From the NCBI GenBank assembly GCA_045047105.1, contig JASFYQ010000065.1:1-51979 (forward strand): a stretch of 51,979 nt of DNA. Reading direction: 5' to 3'. Every line of letters starts with the position of its first letter. Within the stretch, counting starts at the first letter, position 1. This document shows positions 17,093-24,953 of the stretch, one piece after another. Origin of the DNA: JADGAU01 sp045047105 (GTDB lineage: Bacteria; Pseudomonadota; Gammaproteobacteria; GRL18). Made by a program: the position numbers and the translations under genes. The notes beneath the pieces are model-generated. The model was given only the letters and a program-made list of their open reading frames with translations. It did no database searches and had not been told where the DNA came from.

Positions 17093-17884
17093 ATGAATGT
17101 GTTCATGGTAGCAGACAAAATAAAAGATTTATACCCCTCTACTTCCCAAACAAACAGTTTCCTGACTCCCAATAAAAAACTGATGCGAAATGTGGGAAAA
17201 GCCATTGCTGATTTTAAAATGATCAAAAATGGAGATCGTATATTATTAGGCTTAAGCGGCGGTAAAGATTCACTGGCTTTATTAATGATACTCAAGCACT
17301 TATCAACTTATGCCCCCATAAAATTTGATATTGCTGCTGCCACGGTAGATCCATTAATTGAAGGTTTTAATCCTGAGCCATTAAAGGACTATCTAAAGTC
17401 CTTAGGCATTCCCTACTTTTACCTGCAACAAGATATTTCAGCACAGGCGCAAAGCTCCATGGATGGAGACTCTTTTTGTTCTTTTTGTTCACGTATGAAA
17501 CGAGGAATTTTATATAGCTGTGCCAGACAGCAAGGTTATAACGTATTAGCTCTGGCCCAACATCTGGATGATCTAGCTGAAAGTTTTATGATGTCTGCTT
17601 TTAATAATGGTAAATTACAAACCATGAAGGCCCATTATTTAATCAATAAAGAGGATTTACGGGTTATTCGCCCTTTGGTATATGTTAGAGAAAGAGAGAC
17701 TACAGACTATGCTAAAAATGCTAAACTTCCCATTATTATGGATAACTGCCCTGCCTGCTTTAGTAAACCCACCCAACGAGAACATATGAAACAATTATTA
17801 GCCATGGAAGAAACGGCTAATGATAAATTATTTAATAGCCTATTACAGACATTAAAACCCTTAATGGCAATTGATCACGCATAA
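17093..17884 (+). CDS. ttcA: tRNA 2-thiocytidine biosynthesis protein TtcA
   Basis: A 263-residue PP-loop ATPase that thiolates C32 of some tRNAs using an Fe-S cluster. The PP-loop SGGKDS is at 55-60; Cys129/Cys132 (CSFC) and Cys219/Cys222 (CPAC) supply the conserved cysteines. It is shorter than E. coli TtcA (311), mainly at the C-terminus. The ATG at 17093 has no strong ribosome-binding site; a second ATG lies four codons downstream. Confidence 0.93.
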   Translation: MNVFMVADKIKDLYPSTSQTNSFLTPNKKLMRNVGKAIADFKMIKNGDRILLGLSGGKDSLALLMILKHLSTYAPIKFDIAAATVDPLIEGFNPEPLKDYLKSLGIPYFYLQQDISAQAQSSMDGDSFCSFCSRMKRGILYSCARQQGYNVLALAQHLDDLAESFMMSAFNNGKLQTMKAHYLINKEDLRVIRPLVYVRERETTDYAKNAKLPIIMDNCPACFSKPTQREHMKQLLAMEETANDKLFNSLLQTLKPLMAIDHA

Positions 17885-17996
17885 CCCAACAGACTAAAAC
17901 CCTTTGTAATTAAAGCTGTTATAGTGGATTTTAGACTCAATTTCTAGCATAATAGCGGTGATTTTTATGCAACCCAAATGTTATTGGAAGCCTGAC

Positions 17997-18767
17997 ATGC
18001 AATCAAAAAAAACAAAACAGAATTCATCAAATACCACCCACTTTGGTTATAGTACGGTAAATACAGAAGATAAGGTCGAGAAAGTGGCTGAGGTTTTTCA
18101 TTCTGTTGCTGCTAAATATGACCTTATGAATGATTTTATGTCTATGGGCGTTCACCGTTTATGGAAACGCGCAACCATAGAACAAAGTGGTGTAAGACAG
18201 GGACAAACTGTTTTAGATTTAGCTGGAGGAACCGGAGATCTCACTGCGCGTTTTTCTGCAATGGTAGGTAGCACGGGCCAGGTAGTACTTGCCGATATAA
18301 ATGATTCGATGATTAAAGTAGGCCGAAGCCGCTTAATTGATCGTGGTCTGGTAGGCAATATTAAATACGTTCAGGCTAATGCCGAATCACTGCCCTTTCC
18401 AGATAATAGTTTTGATTGCATTACTATTGCCTTTGGCCTGCGTAATGTAACCAATAAAGAAGCCGCTCTAAAATCTATGTTTCGGGTTTTAAAACCTGCC
18501 GGGCGATTAATGATTTTAGAATTTTCTAAACCCCAGGCTCCAGGTCTTGCCCCCATATATGATTTTTATTCTTTTAAAATACTGCCCAAATTAGGCCAGG
18601 TAATAGCCAACGATCCAGACAGCTATCAATATTTAGCGGAATCTATTCGTATGCATCCTGATCAACAAACACTTCAAGTTATGATGGAAGATGCTGGCTT
18701 TGAAAAAACCAGTTATCAAAATATGACTGGTGGCATTGTTGCCTTACACAAGGGTTATAAAATATAA
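17997..18767 (+). CDS. ubiE: Ubiquinone/menaquinone C-methyltransferase UbiE
   Basis: A 256-residue SAM methyltransferase of quinone synthesis. The N-terminal signature TTHFGYSTV and VFHSVAAKYDLMNDFMSMG match E. coli UbiE closely; LDLAGGTGDLT is the SAM motif. I choose the ATG at 17997, preceded by GGAAG, because it gives the normal N-terminus. An in-frame ATG at 17958 would add 13 atypical residues. It is first of ubiE-ubiJ-ubiB. Confidence 0.96.
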   Translation: MQSKKTKQNSSNTTHFGYSTVNTEDKVEKVAEVFHSVAAKYDLMNDFMSMGVHRLWKRATIEQSGVRQGQTVLDLAGGTGDLTARFSAMVGSTGQVVLADINDSMIKVGRSRLIDRGLVGNIKYVQANAESLPFPDNSFDCITIAFGLRNVTNKEAALKSMFRVLKPAGRLMILEFSKPQAPGLAPIYDFYSFKILPKLGQVIANDPDSYQYLAESIRMHPDQQTLQVMMEDAGFEKTSYQNMTGGIVALHKGYKI

Positions 18768-18786
18768 ACACATCCTGCCATTTATT

Positions 18787-19389
18787 ATGATACTACCTCT
18801 ATATGCAATGATTGAATTTTCCCTGAACCAGGCTATTAAGCTGGATCCTCAGGGTGGCAAACTCATTAAAAACTTCCATGGCAAAATTATTAAATTAGAA
18901 ATATTATCCCCTGATATGAATATATATATACTTGCCCAGGGAGGGAATTTCCAGATACTCGAGAACTTTGAGGGGGATGTGGATACAACCATCAAAACTC
19001 GTTTAATCGATTTAGCAGCGCTCAGCCTTAAAAATAAAACAGAAAAAACGCAGGCAGTATTTGAAGGCCAGATTAAAATTTTAGGTAATATAGCCTTAGG
19101 ACAACAATTTCAGTCTTTATTCACTAAACTGGATATTGATTGGGAAGAGCATTTATCACATATTACCGGTGATATAATTGCTCACCAGTTATTCACCAGC
19201 GGTAAAAAATTATTTACCTGGGGTCAAAAAACACAGCAGACATTCTCTCTTGATATAAGCGAGTTTTTACAATACGAGACCCGGGATTTATTAGAAAAGA
19301 GAGAAGTTGATAATTTTTTAACCCAAATTGACGAATTACGTAATGACTGCGATCGCCTTGAAGCCCGCATAAACCGCCTAACTGAATAG
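18787..19389 (+). CDS. ubiJ: Ubiquinone biosynthesis accessory factor UbiJ
   Basis: A 200-residue protein with an SCP2-like lipid-binding domain (about residues 15-120) and a C-terminal helical, coiled-coil-prone tail (DELRNDCDRLEARINRL). UbiJ organises the Ubi complex and binds ubiquinone intermediates. Sequence identity to E. coli is low, but position between ubiE and ubiB, length and fold pattern agree. I take the ATG at 18787; a longer frame would begin inside ubiE. Confidence 0.88.
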   Translation: MILPLYAMIEFSLNQAIKLDPQGGKLIKNFHGKIIKLEILSPDMNIYILAQGGNFQILENFEGDVDTTIKTRLIDLAALSLKNKTEKTQAVFEGQIKILGNIALGQQFQSLFTKLDIDWEEHLSHITGDIIAHQLFTSGKKLFTWGQKTQQTFSLDISEFLQYETRDLLEKREVDNFLTQIDELRNDCDRLEARINRLTE

Positions 19390-19410
19390 ATTATTTATAA
19401 CTACTGACTT

Positions 19411-21057
19411 ATGAAATCCATCCAACAATTTTTACGTCTTATTTTTATTTCCAGAGTATTACTTCGTCATGGTTTAGATGATCTGGTTTTAACCACACAT
19501 CTTTTTCGCCCCATTCGTTTTGTACGTTTTTTTTCCCCCACTATCTGGCGTAAGCAGTTACGCAACCGCTCACGCGGCCAGAGAATTAGACAATCCTTAG
19601 AAGACCTGGGCCCTATTTTTGTTAAATTTGGGCAAATTCTATCTACTCGTCGCGATTTATTGCCTGATGACCTGGCCGATGAACTGGCCAAACTACAGGA
19701 TCAGGTCCCACCCTTTGGTGGCGATGAAGCCATAAAAATTATTGAAAAATCATTTAAACGTCCGTTAGATCAAATATTTAAATCATTTGATCGCCTGCCT
19801 CTCGCATCCGCTTCTATTGCTCAGGTACATACCGCACAATTACTTGATGGCGAAAAAATTGTTGTTAAAGTAGTAAGACCAGGCATTGAAAAAACTATTC
19901 GAAGAGACATTTCATTATTATATATTATTGCTGAAAAAATTGAGCAATTCTGGTCAGAAGGTAAACGTCTAAGACCTGTTGAAGTAGTAGCAGAATTTGA
20001 GAAAAATCTAATAGATGAACTGGATTTAATGAAAGAAGCGGCTAATGCAACCCAGTTACGCCGTAATTTTGAAAACTCAGCACTATTATATATTCCTAAA
20101 ATTAACTGGGACTACTGCAATAAAAGTGTCATGGTAATGGAGCAGATTCACGGTATTCCAGTGACCAATATGGAACAACTGAAAGAGTCTAATATCGATT
20201 TAAAAATCCTCTCAGAAATGGGAGTTGAAATATTTTTTACTCAAGTATTCAGAGATAATTTTTTCCATGCCGATATGCACCCTGGTAATATTTTTGTAGC
20301 AGATTCTGAGCACCATAAAGGTCAGTATATTGCTATTGATTTTGGTATTATGGGCAGCTTAAGTAATAATGATCAACGTTATCTGGCTGAAAATTTTTTA
20401 GCATTTTTTAATCGCGATTATTATCGAGTGGCTGAATTACATGTTGAATCTGGCTGGGTTCCAGCTGATACCCGAGTAGACGATTTTGAATCTGCTATTC
20501 GCTCCGTTTGTGAACCAATTTTTGACCGCCCCTTACATGAAATTTCATTTGGCCAATTATTATTAAGACTATTTCAAACGGCTCGAAGATTTAATATGGA
20601 AGTCCAACCGCAACTGGTTTTATTACAAAAGACCTTGCTTAATATTGAAGGATTAGGAAGGGAATTGTACCCTCAGTTAGATTTATGGGACACCGCCAAA
20701 CCATTTCTTGAACGCTGGATGGCTGAGCAATTAGGCGTTAAATCCTTTGCAAAACGGGTACAAAAGAATGCACCTCTATGGTTAGAGCAACTACCCGATG
20801 CTCCTAATCAAATATTTAATATTTTACGGCAAGTCAGAGAAGGGAAACTGATAGTCAATTATAAGAGTCCTCAATTAGAGGAACTAAACAAACAAAATAG
20901 TATCAATAATCGTAGAATATCGCTGGCAATTATGTCCACGGGAATAATCATCAGTGGGGCTATAATTTATGTTCATTCAAGCTCACCTACGGAACTCTAT
21001 AGTGGATTATTTGTAGCAGCTATTGGTATTCTGGTAGGGATTTTTAGCTTAAGCTAG
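19411..21057 (+). CDS. ubiB: Ubiquinone biosynthesis protein UbiB (atypical kinase-like ATPase)
   Basis: A 548-residue ABC1/UbiB protein. The KxGQ motif is in FVKFGQILSTR, the atypical Ala-rich nucleotide loop in LPLASASIAQVH, and the kinase-like DFG-type motif in AIDFGIMG, preceded by ADMHPGNIFV. Two membrane helices close the C-terminus (about 500-545). It assists aerobic ubiquinone synthesis together with UbiJ. The stop codon sits inside an inverted repeat. Confidence 0.96.
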   Translation: MKSIQQFLRLIFISRVLLRHGLDDLVLTTHLFRPIRFVRFFSPTIWRKQLRNRSRGQRIRQSLEDLGPIFVKFGQILSTRRDLLPDDLADELAKLQDQVPPFGGDEAIKIIEKSFKRPLDQIFKSFDRLPLASASIAQVHTAQLLDGEKIVVKVVRPGIEKTIRRDISLLYIIAEKIEQFWSEGKRLRPVEVVAEFEKNLIDELDLMKEAANATQLRRNFENSALLYIPKINWDYCNKSVMVMEQIHGIPVTNMEQLKESNIDLKILSEMGVEIFFTQVFRDNFFHADMHPGNIFVADSEHHKGQYIAIDFGIMGSLSNNDQRYLAENFLAFFNRDYYRVAELHVESGWVPADTRVDDFESAIRSVCEPIFDRPLHEISFGQLLLRLFQTARRFNMEVQPQLVLLQKTLLNIEGLGRELYPQLDLWDTAKPFLERWMAEQLGVKSFAKRVQKNAPLWLEQLPDAPNQIFNILRQVREGKLIVNYKSPQLEELNKQNSINNRRISLAIMSTGIIISGAIIYVHSSSPTELYSGLFVAAIGILVGIFSLS

Positions 21058-21087
21058 TAAGCGACTTTATAAACTACTAGCTTAAGC
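21047..21087. other. 13-bp inverted repeat between convergent ubiB and the CheY-like gene
   Basis: GCTTAAGCTAGTA (21047-21059) and TACTAGCTTAAGC (21075-21087) are perfect reverse complements with a 15-base loop, covering the ubiB stop codon. No T-run on either strand. A long stem between convergent genes may end or protect both transcripts. Confidence 0.55.
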
Positions 21088-21092
21088 AATAC

Positions 21093-21455
21093 TTAGGTTA
21101 CTTTCTGGGCTGTTTTTAATAATTGTTCTGGATTAAATGGTTTAACTAACCAGCCGGTAGCACCCGCTGCTTTTCCTGCCATTTTCTTATCGGTTCCTGC
21201 TTCGGTAGTTAATACCAGAATAGGAGTGAATTTATAATTAGGCAATTTTCGTAATTCTGCGGTAAAGGTTAAACCATCCATAATAGGCATATTCACATCG
21301 GTAAAAACTAAATCAAACTTCCCTGCTTTTGCTGCTTCTAAGCCCTTTAGTCCATCACTTGCCTCAACACATTCAAAACCTGCACCTTTTAAAGTAAAGG
21401 ATATCATCTGACGCATTGAGGTAGAATCGTCAACAACTAGAACTTTTTTAGCCAT
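21093..21455 (-). CDS. Stand-alone CheY-like response regulator
   Basis: A 120-residue receiver domain with no output domain. The acidic pair is in VVDDSTSMRQMI, the phospho-acceptor Asp in TDVNMPIMDG, Thr in VLTTEAG and Lys in LVKPFNP. It resembles chemotaxis or gliding/twitching-type CheY proteins. No kinase or chemotaxis gene adjoins it; the neighbours are ung and ubiB, so the partner is elsewhere. Confidence 0.92.
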   Translation of the reverse strand: MAKKVLVVDDSTSMRQMISFTLKGAGFECVEASDGLKGLEAAKAGKFDLVFTDVNMPIMDGLTFTAELRKLPNYKFTPILVLTTEAGTDKKMAGKAAGATGWLVKPFNPEQLLKTAQKVT

Positions 21456-21554
21456 ACTATTTCTCTCTTTTTCTCTTTTTCTATTAATTAAACTGCTGAA
21501 CTACACTTATATTAAGTGTTTTTTAATAAAATAAATAGTTTTATTAAAAAATAA

Positions 21555-22235
21555 TTATTTTATTTTCCAATTTATAGATTTTAAACCATTATTTTCTAAG
21601 AATTTATTAATGCTAGAAAAAGGCTTACTGCCAAAGAAACCTCGGTATGCAGATAAGGGCGAAGGGTGTGGAGCTTTGATAATAAAATGCTTATTCGTAT
21701 TAATAAGAGCGCCTTTTTTTTGAGCATAGGCTCCCCACAAAACATATACAATTGGATGTTCAGAGTGATTTAATTGCTCTATTATTGCATCTGTAAATAA
21801 TTCCCAGCCCTTTCCCTGATGTGAATTTGGCTGGCCTGACTCAACCGTTAATACACTATTTAATAATAATACTCCCTGTTCAGCCCAGCTTTGTAAATAT
21901 CCATTGCTATTGCTTATTGCCAGATCATCTTCTAATTCTTTAAAAATATTCTGCAAAGATTTTGCCAGAGGTTTAACAGCAGATTTAACGGAAAAGCATA
22001 AACCATGTGCATGACCAGGTGTCGGATAGGGATCCTGTCCCAAAATAACCACTTTAACCGACTCAAAAGGCGTGCTATTTAAAGCATTAAACCACAGACT
22101 TGAATGGGGAAATATTTGCTTTCCTGCTTTTTTTTCAGCAACCAGAAACTCTCGTAAGTGTTGCATATAATCTTTCTCAAACTCCTCTGCTAAGCGAGTT
22201 TTCCAGGAATCAATTAGTTGTATATTATTTTTCAA
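21555..22235 (-). CDS. ung: Uracil-DNA glycosylase
   Basis: A 226-residue family 1 UDG that removes uracil from DNA. The catalytic Asp68 is in GQDPYP, and the C-terminal His is in APHPSPLSAYRGF. VLLLNSVLTVE and the uracil-binding loop are present. Length matches E. coli Ung (229). Monocistronic by spacing. Confidence 0.97.
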   Translation of the reverse strand: MKNNIQLIDSWKTRLAEEFEKDYMQHLREFLVAEKKAGKQIFPHSSLWFNALNSTPFESVKVVILGQDPYPTPGHAHGLCFSVKSAVKPLAKSLQNIFKELEDDLAISNSNGYLQSWAEQGVLLLNSVLTVESGQPNSHQGKGWELFTDAIIEQLNHSEHPIVYVLWGAYAQKKGALINTNKHFIIKAPHPSPLSAYRGFFGSKPFSSINKFLENNGLKSINWKIK

Positions 22236-22293
22236 ATGATTACTTTATCCTTTATAGAATTTAAACACTAAGATGCTTGCTACTATTTTGTTC

Positions 22294-23529
22294 CTACATG
22301 CTTTTAGAAACTTCATCCGCCCATTTAATTGATTCCAGCAAGGCATGATTAAGAGCATTAGCATCCAGACCAATTTCTCCAAGTAGGGTATGCGCCTGTA
22401 AAAACTGCTCTTCATCTAGACTGAGGAGTATTTTTAAAATATGGCCTAACTTCCCTTGCTTGTGCAAAATTGCCTGGCTAATTTGTTCACCAATTTTCAT
22501 GCTGCCTAAAACCTCATCTATAGGCATACCATATAGTGCATCCATTAGTGATAAGAGTCCTACGGTAAAAGCTTCATCTGCCAGTTTATTACCCGCTAAC
22601 TGATTGGCTAAAATCTCCATAGTTTTGGCTCTACGCTGTACCAATTGTAAGAGAGGATCATCACTGGGGTTTTTATCACCACTGGCATAGGACAATAAAA
22701 TAACCCACTGCATTAACTTTTTACAACCAATAAGGTTGATGGCATGTTTAATTGAGCCAACCTCTATGCGAAACCCCATAGAAGCTGAATTGATATAACG
22801 TAATAAAGAGGCAATTAAGGCAGGCGCTTCCTTAAATGTTTTTTCGATAACTTCGGGAGACTGTTCGGTAGAAATTTGTGAAATTAACTTAGAAACTACC
22901 AATTGCCCAGGTTCTAAGGATTTCTTTTTAACAATTACGGGCTTAGAAAAATAATAACCCTGGAAATAATCAAAACCCAGTTCTAAACAAAAGTTGAACA
23001 TTTCACGGTTTTCAACCTTTTCGGCTAATAACTTTACCCCACTGGGTTTAAATCGTTCAACCATTTGCCGAAGATTATTTTCATCCATGTCCAGAACTTC
23101 AATTTTTAACAAATCAACCAAAGGAAATAGCTTGGAAAAATGTTTTAATTGCTGTTCATCAAAAACCAGATCATCTATTGCAAATTTAAAATTCTGTTGC
23201 TTAAGCTCTATTACCCGTTCAATCAATTTATCATCCACCTGAGTGAACTCTAAAATTTCTAACATAAATTTATCAGCAGGTAAAAGCTCCATTACTTCGT
23301 CATGCAACATAACTTCATTGAGGTTAATAAAACCTGTCTTGTTGCCCAAAAGTGTTTCTATACCTATACTATTCAGGGTATTAACCAAAACCCGAGAAGT
23401 GGCCTGAACATCATCTAAAACCTGAGCCTGTTTTTCAGATGTAGGCGAACGGAATAAAAGCTCATAGGCTGTTATTTTTTCTTTTCTATCCAAAATAGCC
23501 TGGGTTGCAATATATATATTATCTGCCAT
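22294..23529 (-). CDS. EAL-HDOD (YuxH-type) signalling protein with degenerate EAL
   Basis: A 411-residue protein joining an N-terminal EAL-like domain (about 1-200) and a C-terminal HDOD domain (about 205-395). The EAL signature is replaced by YELLFR and the usual DFxKID by LLKIEVLD, while YFQGYYFSKPV remains. This YuxH type usually lacks c-di-GMP hydrolysis and may act as a binder or adaptor. The role is unknown; no partner is adjacent. Confidence 0.85.
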   Translation of the reverse strand: MADNIYIATQAILDRKEKITAYELLFRSPTSEKQAQVLDDVQATSRVLVNTLNSIGIETLLGNKTGFINLNEVMLHDEVMELLPADKFMLEILEFTQVDDKLIERVIELKQQNFKFAIDDLVFDEQQLKHFSKLFPLVDLLKIEVLDMDENNLRQMVERFKPSGVKLLAEKVENREMFNFCLELGFDYFQGYYFSKPVIVKKKSLEPGQLVVSKLISQISTEQSPEVIEKTFKEAPALIASLLRYINSASMGFRIEVGSIKHAINLIGCKKLMQWVILLSYASGDKNPSDDPLLQLVQRRAKTMEILANQLAGNKLADEAFTVGLLSLMDALYGMPIDEVLGSMKIGEQISQAILHKQGKLGHILKILLSLDEEQFLQAHTLLGEIGLDANALNHALLESIKWADEVSKSM

Positions 23530-24036
23530 ACCATTCCTCTCTCAAACTCTATTGTGCATAAGTTTTAGGATTTGAATTAAGAAAACTCCCCAATAACTTT
23601 GGCTAACATAAGGCGTTTGTATGTGTATATTATAATGCCTACCAAGAACAGCAGTTAATGGTATATTGACAAAATTAAAATAATGCTTGTAATGCCTGAG
23701 AACATCAGATTACACATATATTATAGCAATTATTTATCATCTAAATAGCTTAGCAAAAAAAAATTTAATTTTTTGATTAAATGGTTATTAATATTTTGCA
23801 GAGCCAACAGGATTATCTCCATTGCATATCCCAAGAACTAAAGATATAAAAAACTATTCTATTAATCAAGTTTATACTATTAATATCCACAATGAGTTTT
23901 TAATATTTGCCGTTCAGGTAGAAAACAAGGAATTATTTAAGTATAATTTAAGTCGCAAAAAAAATAGATATGCATTGAATACTTTAATAATGATTATTTT
24001 TTTATTAGTAATTAACTGTCAAACTAGGAAGTAAAA
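23530..24036. other. 507-bp intergenic region between YuxH-type gene and FNR-like gene
   Basis: Divergent promoter space. TTGACA at 23666-23671 with TAATGC at 23690-23695 (18-base spacer) is a possible plus-strand promoter. A 70-codon frame at 23822-24034 starts with TTG, has no ribosome-binding site and reads as AT-rich noise with a hydrophobic end. I see no RNA gene or repeat. Confidence 0.4.
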
Positions 24037-24891
24037 ATGAGCGAAAATTTAATGGAACCATCATTACAGGCAATAATTAGATCATCTACCCGTATAACCG
24101 ATGAATCAACAGATGAAGTTCGCGAATTGGTGATCTCTATTGATGAACCATCCTTTCGTTATAAAGAAGGACAAAGTATTGGTGTGGTTGTACCAGGTAA
24201 AGATGAATTTGGCTGTGAAAATCATACCCGTAAATATTCAATTGCAAATGGCATGCAGGACTCCGCTGAAGAAGGTGCTGAAATTACTATTATAGTAAAA
24301 CGCTGTTTTTACATTGATGATTTCAGTGGTGAAGAATACCCTGGCAGAGCGTCTAATTATTTATGTGATGCTAAGGTGGGTGATTCAATTACTATAACCG
24401 GCCCTTATCGTAACCCATTTAATATGCCAACAGATAAAAATGCCAATATATTAATGATTGGGACAGGCACTGGAATAGCCCCTTTTCGTTCATTTATACA
24501 GTCCATTTATAATCAAGAAGGTAACTGGAATGGTCAAATACGTTTATTTTACGGAGCTAAAACTGGGCTTGATCTGCTATACATGAATGATGTAAATGAT
24601 GATATATCAAACTATTATCAGGAAGCAACATTTAAGGCCTATAAAGCTCTGGCAGATAGGCCCTTGGCCGGTGAAGAAAAGGGCTTAGAAAACTCATTAA
24701 AATCAAACCTTGATGAAGCATGGGAATTAATGAATCAATCAAATACATATGTATTTGTTTCAGGTTTAACTAAAATTTCATCTTCTCTTGATTTAATTAT
24801 GGGTCATGCAGCTGGCTCTAAAGAAGACTGGAAAACTTTAAAGAAAAATATGATAAAAGAAAAGCGTTGGTCAACATTAATTTATGGCTAA
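24037..24891 (+). CDS. Plant-type ferredoxin-NADP(+) reductase
   Basis: A 284-residue flavoprotein with an FAD-binding barrel (about 10-125) and an NADP-binding domain (about 135-284). RKYS (65-68) matches the FAD motif RxYS. IGTGTGIAPF (141-150) is the NADP motif. The C-terminus WSTLIYG places a Tyr next to the end, like the terminal Tyr that stacks on the flavin in plastid/cyanobacterial enzymes, with one extra Gly. An AGGAAG ribosome-binding site precedes the ATG. It probably moves electrons between ferredoxin and NADP(H). No ferredoxin gene adjoins it. Confidence 0.82.
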   Translation: MSENLMEPSLQAIIRSSTRITDESTDEVRELVISIDEPSFRYKEGQSIGVVVPGKDEFGCENHTRKYSIANGMQDSAEEGAEITIIVKRCFYIDDFSGEEYPGRASNYLCDAKVGDSITITGPYRNPFNMPTDKNANILMIGTGTGIAPFRSFIQSIYNQEGNWNGQIRLFYGAKTGLDLLYMNDVNDDISNYYQEATFKAYKALADRPLAGEEKGLENSLKSNLDEAWELMNQSNTYVFVSGLTKISSSLDLIMGHAAGSKEDWKTLKKNMIKEKRWSTLIYG

Positions 24892-24907
24892 ATTATAGAA
24901 ATACTAT

Positions 24908-24938
24908 GATAGGCTTCTAGCATAAGCCAAAGCCTATC
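24908..24938. terminator. Bidirectional hairpin between the FNR-like gene and polA
   Basis: GATAGGCTT (24908-24916) pairs with AAGCCTATC (24930-24938), loop 13 bases, between two convergent genes. It is followed by an AT-rich but not pure T stretch. Probable terminator for both. Confidence 0.6.
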
Positions 24939-24953
24939 AATATATTCTTTCAA

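Noticed and set aside
23822..24034. 70-codon plus-strand frame ending 2 bp before the FNR-like gene
   Set aside because: TTG start, no ribosome-binding site, AT-driven composition; the AGGAAG at its end is the ribosome-binding site of the next gene.
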